Notes: generated by a model from the sequence alone, not told the origin. 14,510 nucleotides of DNA from CAYJDG01 sp964368875 (GCA_964368875.1 CAYJDG010000054.1:1-14510); one strand, 5' to 3'; positions 1 to 8,370 are shown, counted from the stretch's first letter. Numbers and translations are program-made.

Positions 1-609
1 GAGGAGGGACGTGATTTAATTCTGGCCGGGGCATTGATTTCGATTTCGCTCAATCCGTTGATGTTCAAAATCTCGCAACTGATCTACGAATATGTCGATG
101 CCCATCCGCGCCTTTCGAATATCTTCAACATGGGCCAAGATGATCTGGCTGTCTTACCGCGCTGGGAAAAAGAGCCGCTGAATAATGTTGTGATCCTTGT
201 CGGCTATGGCCGCGTCGGCAAGCACATTGCCCGCCATCTGAAGGTCGAACATATCGATCTGGTGATTGTCGATGCCAACCGCGAGCGGGTTGAGAATCTG
301 CGTGCCAACGGCTTCCATGCAATCGCCGGGGACGCCGGACAGAAACTGGTCCTGAAAGAAGCCGCGATTGAGAAGGCGGTCGCCATTACCATTTCCGTGC
401 CGGACTCGTTCGAAGCGCGACGGATCATCGAAATCGCCAAAAAGCTCAATCCGTCGATTCGCATTCTGGTCAGAGCCCATAACGACGAAGAGATGAATTT
501 CTTCCTGCGCCAGAACGTCGATCTCACCGTCACCGGGCCGCGCGAAATCAGCCGCCGGATGATGGATTACCTCCGCTCGGCCCGCCCGCGGATCGGTCCG
601 CTCGAATAG
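1..609 (+). CDS. ybaL: C-terminal part of a YbaL/Kef-type cation:proton antiporter (5' end outside window)
   Basis: The reading frame is open from base 1 and ends at TAG 607-609, giving 202 visible residues, so this is the tail of a larger gene. The first residues (EEGRDLILAGALISISLNPL) look like the last transmembrane helix of a CPA2-family monovalent cation:proton antiporter. A cytoplasmic linker follows, then a TrkA-N/RCK Rossmann domain from about residue 62, with the dinucleotide-binding motif GYGRVG at 68-73 and an acidic residue at the end of strand 2 (VIVDAN). There is no TrkA-C domain after it, which fits YbaL-like rather than TrkA-like proteins. The family exchanges K+ or Na+ for protons across the inner membrane, with the RCK domain sensing nucleotide. 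The symbol rests on the domain layout of this fragment; KefB/KefC-like is the alternative. The ATG at 61 is internal and should not be taken as the start. Confidence 0.88.
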   Translation, partial: EEGRDLILAGALISISLNPLMFKISQLIYEYVDAHPRLSNIFNMGQDDLAVLPRWEKEPLNNVVILVGYGRVGKHIARHLKVEHIDLVIVDANRERVENLRANGFHAIAGDAGQKLVLKEAAIEKAVAITISVPDSFEARRIIEIAKKLNPSIRILVRAHNDEEMNFFLRQNVDLTVTGPREISRRMMDYLRSARPRIGPLE

Positions 610-682
610 TTAATTATGGTAACTATTATTCTCATATAGGCATTTGCACCGGGCCGCTGATTGGGCGATAAAGTCCCCGACC

Positions 683-2164
683 ATGCTCTTTAACAGCCTT
701 ATTTTTATGTTTGCGTTCCTGCCCGTCACGCTTGCCGGGTTCGCAGGACTGTTTCATAAATTCGGCGCCCGGGCGGCTCTGCTATGGTTGACCGCCGCAT
801 CCCTGTTTTTTTACGGATGGTGGAATCCCGCTTACCTGTTGCTGCTTGGGTCTTCGACGATTTTCAATTTTTGGGTCGGGAAGAAAATTTCTGCCAGCGG
901 TCCTGAAACGCCCTCAGCCAAACGCTGGCTCATTCCCGGTATTGTTATCAATCTGGCGGTGCTGGCATTTTTTAAATACGCCGATTTTTTTATCGGTACC
1001 GTCAACAGCGTCGCCGCAACAGAATTCCCCCTGCTCCAGATCGTACTGCCGCTGGCGATCTCCTTCGTGACATTTCAGAAGATCGCTTATCTGGTTGATT
1101 GCTACCGGGGCCTCGCCCGCGAAGACAATTTTCTCAACTTCGCAATGTTCGTGACCTTTTTTCCGCAACTGATCGCCGGACCAATTGTTCACTACCGCGA
1201 AATGATGCCGCAGTTCAAAGCCCTGACACTGCCAGCGCTCAAGGCCGCCCATATGGCCAGCGGCCTGACACTGTTCGCCATGGGCCTGTTCAAGAAATGC
1301 GTTCTGGCCGACACCATCGCCATCCATGCCAACAGCGTCTACGGCGCGGCTGAAAGCGGTCAAGCGTTGGCGCTCAGTGACGCATGGGCCGGGGCATTCG
1401 CCTATTCTTTTCAAATCTATTTTGATTTTTCAGGTTATAGCGACATGGCGATTGGCCTTGCCTTGATGTTCGGAATTTACCTGCCCATCAACTTTCTCTC
1501 TCCGTATCGCGCCACAGGCTTTATCGAGTTCTGGCGGCGCTGGCACATCACTTTGTCGCGCTTCCTGCGCGAGTATCTCTATATTCCTCTCGGTGGCAAT
1601 CGCTGCGGCAAACTGCGCCAGGCCTTTAACGTCACCCTCACCATGCTGCTCGGCGGCCTCTGGCACGGAGCCAGCTGGACGTTTGTTTTGTGGGGTGGGT
1701 TACATGGGTTATTCATTGCCGCCAATCATGGGCTGCGCACCGCGCTTGGGTCCCGCGCGCTGCCGACCCTCTTATGCATTCCAGTGACATTCGTGCTGGT
1801 AACGGTGCTGTGGGTTTTGTTCCGCGCCGAGACTCTGGATGGGGCGCAGACCTTGCTTCATGCCATGGCAGGGCAGAATGTAGATACGCCAGCCTCGCTC
1901 GTGACCGGGTGGAAAAATATGCTTTTGTTCGCCATCGTCGCAGGCATCGTTTTCCTGCTGCCCAACAGCATGCGCTATATGAATTTGCAGCAACGGGACA
2001 CGCAGGTGAAAGATATCCCCGCAGGATCGTTGCTGGAGCGCGGTGTGCTGGCCAGCTACGCGCCTAACCTGTTCAACCTTCTTCTCAGTGCAGGATTTTT
2101 ATTCTGCGCCTGGCTGTTTATGCAGTCGAACCTCGGTAAAACCTTTATTTATTTTGATTTTTGA
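683..2164 (+). CDS. MBOAT-family O-acyltransferase (AlgI/PatA-like)
   Basis: A 493-residue polytopic membrane protein of the membrane-bound O-acyltransferase family. In AlgI, PatA and DltB these proteins pass acyl (usually acetyl) groups across the inner membrane for O-acylation of an exported polymer. The start at ATG 683 gives MLFNSLIFMFAFLPVTL, the usual AlgI-type first helix; the in-frame TTG at 644 would add 13 hydrophilic residues ahead of it and is unlikely. Diagnostic motifs are FWRRWHITLSRFLREYLYIP, followed by LGGLWHGASWTFVLWGGLHG with conserved histidines at about 328 and 341. Length is normal for the family. No clear Shine-Dalgarno sequence precedes the start. The stop shares its last base with the next start (TGATG at 2162-2166), implying translational coupling to the SGNH partner. 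The acceptor polymer cannot be read from the window; no alginate polymerase or peptidoglycan-specific domain is present. Confidence 0.93.
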   Translation: MLFNSLIFMFAFLPVTLAGFAGLFHKFGARAALLWLTAASLFFYGWWNPAYLLLLGSSTIFNFWVGKKISASGPETPSAKRWLIPGIVINLAVLAFFKYADFFIGTVNSVAATEFPLLQIVLPLAISFVTFQKIAYLVDCYRGLAREDNFLNFAMFVTFFPQLIAGPIVHYREMMPQFKALTLPALKAAHMASGLTLFAMGLFKKCVLADTIAIHANSVYGAAESGQALALSDAWAGAFAYSFQIYFDFSGYSDMAIGLALMFGIYLPINFLSPYRATGFIEFWRRWHITLSRFLREYLYIPLGGNRCGKLRQAFNVTLTMLLGGLWHGASWTFVLWGGLHGLFIAANHGLRTALGSRALPTLLCIPVTFVLVTVLWVLFRAETLDGAQTLLHAMAGQNVDTPASLVTGWKNMLLFAIVAGIVFLLPNSMRYMNLQQRDTQVKDIPAGSLLERGVLASYAPNLFNLLLSAGFLFCAWLFMQSNLGKTFIYFDF

Positions 2165-3153
2165 TGACCAGCATGTTCGCCTTTCTTTTCAGACCTTTCT
2201 CAGCGCAGCGATATTTCGTCGCCGTGCTGGCGCTTGCTCTTTTGGCGGTCAGCGTGGTCGTGACAATCAGTTATGCGGCCAATGATTTCGGCCTGTGGCG
2301 GCACCGCGACAGCGTGCGCATTTGGGGACTGGAAAAGACATCCAAATATCTTCTGTCCCACAAATATATCCCTGAGAACTTCGACGGCATCCTGATCGGC
2401 CCATCGGTCTCTGCCAATCTCGACACACGCGTCATCAAAGATGCCAAGGTTTATAACCTGTCGATGGTAGGCGGCAACATTAGCGAGATCGGCAAAGCGG
2501 CGACCCTCTACATCGAACGCGCCACAGCGCCCAAAGTCGTGATCGTTTGCCTCTATCCTTATATCGTCAAGGATCATGGCATGAAGAGCTATCAGATTCA
2601 TGAAAAAGAATATCTTGGTTCGCTTTTCTCGATTCCGGCTGGTGTACTCTGGGCTTACAAACTCAAAGCTATTTTAAAACCGCAGACCGATGAGCTGCGT
2701 GACAGCACGGCAGGCATGAATAATTACGAACTGACTACGCCCAAGGCTGATTTGGAAAAAATCACCAGCGATCAGGAGAAGCTTCCGGTATTATCCGCGA
2801 CTGAGATCGAGAAGACAGTCGATCCCGTTGCCTATGCGGAATTGAAACAACTGATCGATCTTGCCCGCGCTAAAAATATGACTGTGATCGGTTATTATCA
2901 TCCAATCTTTCAGCCGGTTTATCAAAGAATGCGCAGAACCGGGGAATGGGATTACTTTAAAGATAAGATGGAGCAGCTCTTCCAGCCCACGGATCGAGTC
3001 ATCGATATGAATACGGCAAAATACCAATCCCTGCGCACCGCCAAAGAGCTGCGGATTGATGAAGGACACCTGAGCGCCGCCGGATCTGCCTTGCTGATTG
3101 AGGACCTTGACCGCTTAACGGGTATTGCCTTGAGGTCCCGCCATGAGCGTTAA
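2164..3153 (+). CDS. SGNH-hydrolase-like partner of the MBOAT acyltransferase
   Basis: A 329-residue protein with one N-terminal membrane anchor (about residues 17-36) and a predicted periplasmic body. I read it as an SGNH/GDSL-fold protein of the AlgJ/AlgX/DltD type. GILIGPSVSAN places a nucleophile-like Ser81 after the first strand; NLSMVGGN supplies a block II-like glycine/asparagine region; and DEGHLSAAGS near the end supplies the catalytic D-x-x-H pair (Asp299, His302). Proteins of this kind sit next to MBOAT proteins and place the acyl group on the polymer, or hold the polymer. The ATG at 2164 overlaps the MBOAT stop by one base, and the frame also has TTG 2161 and ATG 2173. Its own end overlaps resB by 11 bases. 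The fold assignment comes from motifs and context, since overall similarity in this group is low; the acetylated substrate is unknown. Confidence 0.78.
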   Translation: MTSMFAFLFRPFSAQRYFVAVLALALLAVSVVVTISYAANDFGLWRHRDSVRIWGLEKTSKYLLSHKYIPENFDGILIGPSVSANLDTRVIKDAKVYNLSMVGGNISEIGKAATLYIERATAPKVVIVCLYPYIVKDHGMKSYQIHEKEYLGSLFSIPAGVLWAYKLKAILKPQTDELRDSTAGMNNYELTTPKADLEKITSDQEKLPVLSATEIEKTVDPVAYAELKQLIDLARAKNMTVIGYYHPIFQPVYQRMRRTGEWDYFKDKMEQLFQPTDRVIDMNTAKYQSLRTAKELRIDEGHLSAAGSALLIEDLDRLTGIALRSRHER

Positions 3154-4228
3154 CCTGCGCCCCATTGCTGTACGCCTCGCCCGCCCGGATATCCTCTTCT
3201 GGACGCTGCCGCTGATGATGATCCTTCTGGTGGTTGGAACGGTCGCGCAGAAAGATGTCGGGCTTTATGTCGCGCAGCGGGATTATTTCGCGTCCTTCCT
3301 GATTTGGTTCGGCCCCGTCCCGTTTCCGGGAGGGTATACGCTGCTGGGTATTTTCTTTATCAACCTGCTCGCGAAATTTCTGCTGTTTAGTGAATGGGAA
3401 TGGCGCAAGGCTGGAATAATCCTCTCCCATTTTGGCGTACTTCTGCTGATCATCGGTGGTGGGCTGACGGCTATCAGTGAGAAAGAAGGATATATCGTCA
3501 TTCCGCGCGGGAGCACAGTTGATATCGCTGAGGATTATCACCAGCGCGAATTTCGCGTTTTAAAAGATGGCGTTCCGGTTTTCAGGCTACCCCATGATGA
3601 TCTGCGCGCGGGTCTGATCATCAGCGATCCGGCCCTGCCGTGGTCGGTGACGATTGATACTTATTGCTACAACTGCGCGATCACGCGCCGCCCTGAAAGC
3701 GCACAGGAGAACTGGACCACGCCCGGTAAGTTTATGCAGCTCTCCGCCGCTGCCCTTGATCCGGAGGATGCCCAGAACCTGACTGGAATCGAATTCACCC
3801 TTGCAGGAAAAAAATACCTGACCTTCGATAAATTTCCGAAACCGCCGGAAATCAAAGAGGATGGCCACACTTACACTTTTATACTTGGCCGCGCTCAGAG
3901 CCGCCTGCCGTTCACGCTGACGCTCGATGCCTTTAAGCGTGAGGTCCATCCTGGCTCCGAAATGGCCAAATCCTATCGGTCCGATGTAACCGTGACGGAT
4001 GGGACGGCGAGTTGGCCCGCGAGCATCACCATGAATGAGCCGCTTCGGTATAAGGGGTACACATTTTATCAATCCTCCTTCGATGAAAGCGGTGATGTTC
4101 CCTTCACGGTTTTAAGCGTCGTGCAAAACCGTGGCCGCCTGTTCCCTTATACGGCAAGCCTGATCATGGCGCTGGGCCTTGCCTTGCATCTTGTTCTGCG
4201 CCTGCGCGAACGGCGGGCCGGGACATGA
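3143..4228 (+). CDS. resB: Cytochrome c biogenesis protein ResB (CcsB), System II
   Basis: A 361-residue ResB-family protein. With CcsA, ResB forms the System II cytochrome c synthase, which moves heme to the periplasm and attaches it to apocytochrome CXXCH motifs. Visible features are a first membrane helix at about 20-38, a second at about 62-83, and a third, RKAGIILSHFGVLLLIIGGG, carrying His96 at the position of the transmembrane heme-ligand histidine (TM-His1 of fused CcsBA). A long periplasmic domain follows (about 115-330), rich in beta-type sequence and ending in the family's typical GYTFYQSSFDE. The last helix is at about 334-354. The ATG at 3143 is preceded by TGAGG (3131-3135) at good spacing. 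The start lies inside the SGNH gene (11-base overlap), and the stop forms ATGA with ccsA, so production is probably coupled. ResB and CcsA are separate here, not fused. Confidence 0.93.
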   Translation: MSVNLRPIAVRLARPDILFWTLPLMMILLVVGTVAQKDVGLYVAQRDYFASFLIWFGPVPFPGGYTLLGIFFINLLAKFLLFSEWEWRKAGIILSHFGVLLLIIGGGLTAISEKEGYIVIPRGSTVDIAEDYHQREFRVLKDGVPVFRLPHDDLRAGLIISDPALPWSVTIDTYCYNCAITRRPESAQENWTTPGKFMQLSAAALDPEDAQNLTGIEFTLAGKKYLTFDKFPKPPEIKEDGHTYTFILGRAQSRLPFTLTLDAFKREVHPGSEMAKSYRSDVTVTDGTASWPASITMNEPLRYKGYTFYQSSFDESGDVPFTVLSVVQNRGRLFPYTASLIMALGLALHLVLRLRERRAGT

Positions 4229-6069
4229 GATTTATCCTGACCCTCCTTTTGCTGTTCCTGAGCGCCCTCCCTGCCTCTGCGGCAACGCTTGATATGTCAG
4301 TATTCCGTGGCATTCCGGTGCTGGAAGGTGGGCGGTTGAAGCCGCTCGACAGTTTCGCGCGCGGCATGCTGGCGACCTTCAGCGGTGAAGAAAATCCCGG
4401 ACACATCAACCCGAATACGTGGCTTGCAGATTGTTTGTTCCTGCCGTCCAAAGCGATTGATGAGCCGATATTTGCTGTCCCCAATGCTAATCTGCGCCAC
4501 CGCTTGGGCCTCACCGAACGCAAGATTGCACTTTATAGCTACCGCGAACTCACCGACGGACTTGGCGCAACCGTCCCGCAGGTACAGGCTTTGGCCGCCC
4601 AGGACCGGAAAGCGCTTAGCCCCGATGATCGTGATCTGCTCGCCATCCATGATCATGCGTTGCTCTACACGCAGATCCTGCGCAGCTTTTCGCTGATCCT
4701 GCCGCTGGAAGTGGCGTTGCCGGACAGCCTCAAGGGAACGCACGACCTCACCTACCTTGAGCTGCAGAAATCCCAACAACAGCTCGAAGAAGCGGCACGC
4801 AAGATCGTCAAACGCAAAGGCGAAGATTTCAAATCCTATACGGATGAAGAAAAGAAAACGACATTTCTGGCCTATCAGTTGAGCCTGCTCGGAGAAGCCG
4901 CCTCGACCAATCAACTCATGCGCCTGATCCCGGCGAGCTGGGATAAAACCGGACAGGACTGGCGTGCGCCGTGGGCGATCCTCAATGAAGGCCAAGGCTC
5001 ACCGCAAACAGCGGAGCTGCTCAATGTCTGGAAAGAGCTTGCCCGCGCGTGGCAATCGCAGGACGCTGTCCTGTGGCAGAGCGCGAGCAGCAAAGCCGCA
5101 ACCTTGCCGTTGCAGATGGCGGGCCTTGAGGACCGCGCCGGGCGGCTGGAACTGGAAGTTGCCTATAATCTGCTTGCGCCGTTCAAAATCAGCACCGGAC
5201 TTTATATTGTCGCCTTTCTGCTGGCGCTAGCCTATCTGATCGGCCTGCGGCCTGTATTTCTTTACAGCGGTCTTATAGCACTCAGCCTTGGGGCCTTTGT
5301 TCATGCGGGCGGGATTGCCACGCGCATCATCCTGCTTGAGCGTCCCCCTGTCAGCACGCTTTATGAATCTCTGATTTTTGTCGCGTGGGTCTGTGCGATT
5401 ATCGGTCTGCTGCTTGAGAAAAAAATTCATGGCGGGATCGGTCTGCTGCTTGGTGCGGTTACTGCGCTCTTCCTGACGCTGCTAGCAACAAGCTTTGGGT
5501 CAGGTGGCGATACTCTTTTGATGCTGACCGCCGTCCTCAATACGCAGTTTTGGCTGGCAACGCATGTTTTGTGCATCACCTTCGGCTATGGCTGGTGCAT
5601 TGCCGCTGCGGTGATGGCCCATCTGGTACTGTTTGCCCGCGCGTTCAATCTTTTGCCAGCGGAGCGCCTCGCGACGCAGACGACCACGCTGATGATATTG
5701 TCACTGGTTGCGCTGCTGTTTACGTCGATCGGCACAATCCTTGGCGGCATCTGGGCCGACCAGTCATGGGGTCGGTTCTGGGGCTGGGACCCGAAAGAGA
5801 ACGGCGCATTACTGATCGTGCTATGGCTGGTGTGGGTGATGCACGGCAAACTGAGCGGGCATCTGAAACCGACTGCCCTGCTCGCTGCGCTCAGTTTCTT
5901 AAGCGTCATCGTCGGCTGCGCATGGATCGGCGTCAACCTGCTCGGCGTCGGTCTGCACTCATACGGCTTTGCCGACGGCGTGATGATCGGGCTGGGCCTG
6001 TTCACGCTGATCGAAGTTCTGATCATCGGCACCCTCTGGCGATTGAGCGAGAGGCCTCATGCGGCGTAA
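4225..6069 (+). CDS. ccsA: Cytochrome c biogenesis protein CcsA with long N-terminal periplasmic extension
   Basis: A 614-residue heme-handling half of the System II cytochrome c synthase. Residues 1-19 form a signal peptide with an Ala-x-Ala-type end (PASAA). A periplasmic extension of about 290 residues follows, opening with IPVLEGGRLKPLDSFAR, an element I associate with long CcsA proteins. The C-terminal half (about 318-605) is a multi-helix membrane domain with every hallmark: P-His1 at His447 (LATHV), the heme-binding WWD segment WGRFWGWDPKEN at 515-526, a TM-His2 candidate at His540 and P-His2 at His578 (GVGLHSYGF). The start overlaps the resB stop as ATGA (4225-4228), and the end overlaps the thioredoxin gene by 11 bases. 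The extension has no CXXC or CXXCH motif, so a redox or heme role for it is not visible. Core family assignment is secure; the function of the extension is unknown. Confidence 0.95.
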   Translation: MRFILTLLLLFLSALPASAATLDMSVFRGIPVLEGGRLKPLDSFARGMLATFSGEENPGHINPNTWLADCLFLPSKAIDEPIFAVPNANLRHRLGLTERKIALYSYRELTDGLGATVPQVQALAAQDRKALSPDDRDLLAIHDHALLYTQILRSFSLILPLEVALPDSLKGTHDLTYLELQKSQQQLEEAARKIVKRKGEDFKSYTDEEKKTTFLAYQLSLLGEAASTNQLMRLIPASWDKTGQDWRAPWAILNEGQGSPQTAELLNVWKELARAWQSQDAVLWQSASSKAATLPLQMAGLEDRAGRLELEVAYNLLAPFKISTGLYIVAFLLALAYLIGLRPVFLYSGLIALSLGAFVHAGGIATRIILLERPPVSTLYESLIFVAWVCAIIGLLLEKKIHGGIGLLLGAVTALFLTLLATSFGSGGDTLLMLTAVLNTQFWLATHVLCITFGYGWCIAAAVMAHLVLFARAFNLLPAERLATQTTTLMILSLVALLFTSIGTILGGIWADQSWGRFWGWDPKENGALLIVLWLVWVMHGKLSGHLKPTALLAALSFLSVIVGCAWIGVNLLGVGLHSYGFADGVMIGLGLFTLIEVLIIGTLWRLSERPHAA

Positions 6070-6628
6070 CCTTTTGCTGATTGCTGTTGCGTTGATGGCC
6101 GTGGCCGGGTTGACCGCGCTGTTCAACCGACCCGCCCGCATCCCTCCGCCACCCGCCAGTCCGGAGGTTGTTTCAGTCGCGAGCTCTCCTGCGCCGCAGT
6201 TCGCTTTTACCGATTTCAAAAGCGGAAAATCATCCAGCCTCGAAAATCTCCGTGGCCGCGTCGTGTTACTGAATTTCTGGGCCTCATGGTGTGCACCCTG
6301 CGTGATTGAATTTCCCAAACTGGCAGAACTGGCGCGGCTCTATCCTGACACGCTGAGTGTGCTTGCGGTGTCGGTCGATACCAGTGCGCCAAATATTGAA
6401 AAATTTATAAGCCGGATCAAACATCAACCTTCTGCCAATTTTCTGATCATCCATGATCCAGACCGCAAAATCGCGCAGGACCTTTTTCAGACCATCAAAT
6501 TTCCTGAAACCGTTATCATCGATCCGTCTGGCCGCATGGTGCGCAAGGTGATCGGCGATACGGACTGGACGGGCGCGGAGATGAAAGCGTATCTTTCCGG
6601 CCTTGCGCAGGAAAAGCCGATCCCGTAG
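6059..6628 (+). CDS. Membrane-anchored TlpA/ResA-like thiol-disulfide oxidoreductase
   Basis: A 189-residue periplasmic thioredoxin-fold protein held by one N-terminal helix (about residues 5-22), followed by a proline-rich spacer (RIPPPPASP). The active site is W77-C78-A79-P80-C81 after the strand RVVLLNFWAS, and FPETVIIDPSGR supplies the cis-proline region and the typical TlpA/ResA/DsbE ending. In System II, ResA/CcsX keeps apocytochrome CXXCH cysteines reduced before heme attachment. Directly downstream of resB and ccsA, this is the expected role. The start ATG at 6059 lies within the end of ccsA (11-base overlap) and is preceded by GAGAGG at 6049-6054, a usable ribosome binding site. No CcdA/DsbD-type electron donor is in the window, so its reductant must be encoded elsewhere. 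Confidence 0.92.
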   Translation: MRRNLLLIAVALMAVAGLTALFNRPARIPPPPASPEVVSVASSPAPQFAFTDFKSGKSSSLENLRGRVVLLNFWASWCAPCVIEFPKLAELARLYPDTLSVLAVSVDTSAPNIEKFISRIKHQPSANFLIIHDPDRKIAQDLFQTIKFPETVIIDPSGRMVRKVIGDTDWTGAEMKAYLSGLAQEKPIP

Positions 6629-6638
6629 TTTAGGCCCT

Positions 6639-6646
6639 GAGGAAAG
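6639..6646 (+). promoter_or_regulatory. Ribosome binding site deciding the zntB start
   Basis: GAGGAAAG lies 7 bases before ATG 6654. It supports that start over an upstream in-frame start at 6603, which would lie inside the thioredoxin gene and add 17 basic, non-family residues. Confidence 0.6.
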
Positions 6647-6653
6647 CTTACTT

Positions 6654-7631
6654 ATGACAGATGAAAACGGCATTGTATTTGGCTGGACGATCAACGGACA
6701 GGGCGGCGGGCGCCGCCTGGATAACACCGAGGTCGCCGAAGAAATCCGTAATGCCGGACTGGCCTGGGTTCACCTCGATGCGACCCATGAAGGCACGCAT
6801 GACTGGCTGGCTCAGGAAATCACCTGCATCGACAGCATTATCATCGATGCGCTGCTCGCTGAAGAAACCCGCCCGCGTACCGTCGACTATGGCGATGGGA
6901 TGCTGCTGATCCTGCGCGGGGTCAATCTCAACCCTGATGAACAGCCCGAAGACATGGTTTCCCTGCGCATGTGGGTGGATGTCGACCGCATCATCACGAT
7001 TGAGCGTCGTCATGTACAGACGATCCGCAATATGGACGATTTTCTTAAATCAGGGGTTGGTCCGCGTAATTCCGGCGATTTTCTCTCAATGCTTTGTACC
7101 CAGTTATTTGATTATATGGACGAGGCTCAGGGGCGCCTGCATGAAAAATTGGATGCGCTTGAAGAAAGCATTCTGACAAACCCAGATCACAGCCAGCGGG
7201 CCAGTACACTGGATATTCGCCGGGCTGCAATCACGTTTCGCCGCTATATCGCCCCCCAGCGCGATGTTCTGGCGCATCTGCGCTATGCTGAGCAGACATG
7301 GCTGGAAGCGAACCATAAACGGATATTCCAGGAAGACCTCGATCAGGTCATCCGCACGCTTGAAGATCTTGATCTGATGCGGGAGCGAGCCCAGATCACC
7401 CATGACACGCTGAACAGCACACTGGCCCACCGCGTGAACAAAAATCTTTATTTCCTGTCCGGTATTGCCACCATTTTCATGCCCCTGACCTTTGTAACTG
7501 GCCTCTTTGGCATGAACGTCGAGGGTATCCCTTTCGCCAACCATCCGTCGTCGTTCCTGGTGATCTGCGGTGTGACGCTTGGCTTGGTGGCCGTGCAGGC
7601 AATAATTTTCAAAGTTTTGAAGTGGTTCTGA
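6654..7631 (+). CDS. zntB: ZntB-like CorA-family zinc/metal ion transporter
   Basis: A 325-residue member of the CorA metal ion transporter superfamily, close to the length of enterobacterial ZntB. A large cytoplasmic N-terminal domain precedes a long helix (about 170-260) and two C-terminal membrane helices (about 265-285 and 299-322). The signature GMN loop is at residues 286-288 in the form FGMNVEGIPF, the extended GMNxxGIP version typical of ZntB rather than CorA itself. The family works as a homopentamer; ZntB has been described as a zinc transporter, with the direction of transport debated. A 25-base gap separates the gene from the thioredoxin gene, and a good Shine-Dalgarno sequence marks the start. 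Its stop overlaps the next gene by one base (TGATG at 7629-7633). A functional link to heme or lipid A genes is not obvious, so co-transcription may be incidental. Confidence 0.92.
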   Translation: MTDENGIVFGWTINGQGGGRRLDNTEVAEEIRNAGLAWVHLDATHEGTHDWLAQEITCIDSIIIDALLAEETRPRTVDYGDGMLLILRGVNLNPDEQPEDMVSLRMWVDVDRIITIERRHVQTIRNMDDFLKSGVGPRNSGDFLSMLCTQLFDYMDEAQGRLHEKLDALEESILTNPDHSQRASTLDIRRAAITFRRYIAPQRDVLAHLRYAEQTWLEANHKRIFQEDLDQVIRTLEDLDLMRERAQITHDTLNSTLAHRVNKNLYFLSGIATIFMPLTFVTGLFGMNVEGIPFANHPSSFLVICGVTLGLVAVQAIIFKVLKWF

Positions 7632-8362
7632 TGAGCAAGCCCGATGCAATTTCCGTAGTCATTCCGATGTTGAATGAGGAAGAAAACGCGGCCTCGCTGG
7701 TCGCAGAAATTCAAGCCGCCGGGGCCAGCAGCCCGATTGCGGAAATCGTGATTGTCGATGACGGCAGTACGGACCGGACTGCCGCGGTCATTCTCGAGCT
7801 TAAAAAAGCTGACCCGCGGGTACGACTGGTGCGCCATTCTACCCGGGCTGGGCAAAGCGCAGCCCTGCGTACCGGGATTCGCTTCGCGACCGGGCCATTG
7901 GTTGTCACCATGGACGGCGACGGCCAGAACGATCCGGCTGACATCCCTGCACTGTGGCAGGAGTGGGTCACGAACCCCTCTGCACCGATGCTGATGGTCG
8001 CCGGACAACGGCGCAAACGGATGGATAGCGCGCTTAAGAAATTTACTTCCCGCACCGGCAATGGCATCCGCCGTGCGTTGCTCAAAGATGGGGTGCGCGA
8101 TACGGGATGCAGCCTCAAGCTGTTCCGCCGCGATGATTATCTATCTTTGCCATATTTCAATCATATGCACAGGTTCCTGGCAGCATTGTACAAACGCGAA
8201 TACGGAACGATCCGTTTGGTCGATGTTGGCCATCGCCACCGGGCGCGCGGCATTTCCAAGTACGGCTTCTGGGATCGGCTGTGGGCCGGCATTTTCGATC
8301 TGGTCGGGGTCATGTGGCTGCAGAAACGCGCGGCCAACCAGCTGATTGCGACAGAAGAGTAG
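7631..8362 (+). CDS. GT2 family polyprenyl-phosphate glycosyltransferase (DPM1/ArnC/RgtE-like)
   Basis: A 243-residue cytoplasmic glycosyltransferase with the GT-A fold of family 2. It shows the nucleotide-binding start ISVVIPMLNEEEN (about 7-19), VIVDDGSTDRT (40-50), the metal-binding acidic motif MDGDGQNDPADIP (D95 and D97), and the family's DTGCSLKLFRRDDY and HRARGISKYGFWDR segments. It lacks the C-terminal membrane helices of GtrB/ArnC-type enzymes, so it resembles soluble dolichyl-phosphate mannose synthases. The expected reaction is transfer of a sugar from a nucleotide sugar to undecaprenyl or a similar polyprenyl phosphate at the cytoplasmic face. The downstream ArnT-like enzyme would then use the product as donor. 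ATG 7631 overlaps the zntB stop by one base; the in-frame GTG at 7622 would lie inside zntB. Sugar identity cannot be inferred from the sequence. Confidence 0.9.
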   Translation: MSKPDAISVVIPMLNEEENAASLVAEIQAAGASSPIAEIVIVDDGSTDRTAAVILELKKADPRVRLVRHSTRAGQSAALRTGIRFATGPLVVTMDGDGQNDPADIPALWQEWVTNPSAPMLMVAGQRRKRMDSALKKFTSRTGNGIRRALLKDGVRDTGCSLKLFRRDDYLSLPYFNHMHRFLAALYKREYGTIRLVDVGHRHRARGISKYGFWDRLWAGIFDLVGVMWLQKRAANQLIATEE

Positions 8363-8370
8363 GCCCAGTA

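Noticed and set aside
644..682. Upstream TTG start for the MBOAT gene, adding 13 residues.
   Set aside because: The family's first helix begins at ATG 683 (MLFNS...). The added residues are hydrophilic and have no ribosome binding site.
610..682. AT-rich gap with possible promoter elements (TTAATT at 610, CATATA at 633).
   Set aside because: Each hexamer matches the sigma-70 consensus at only about half its positions, so no specific promoter can be supported, although the position is suitable for one serving the operon.
914..1414. Minus-strand open frame of 166 codons inside the MBOAT gene, and similar ones in ccsA, zntB and the GT2 gene.
   Set aside because: Each lies wholly within a well-supported gene on the other strand and has no recognisable domain or context.
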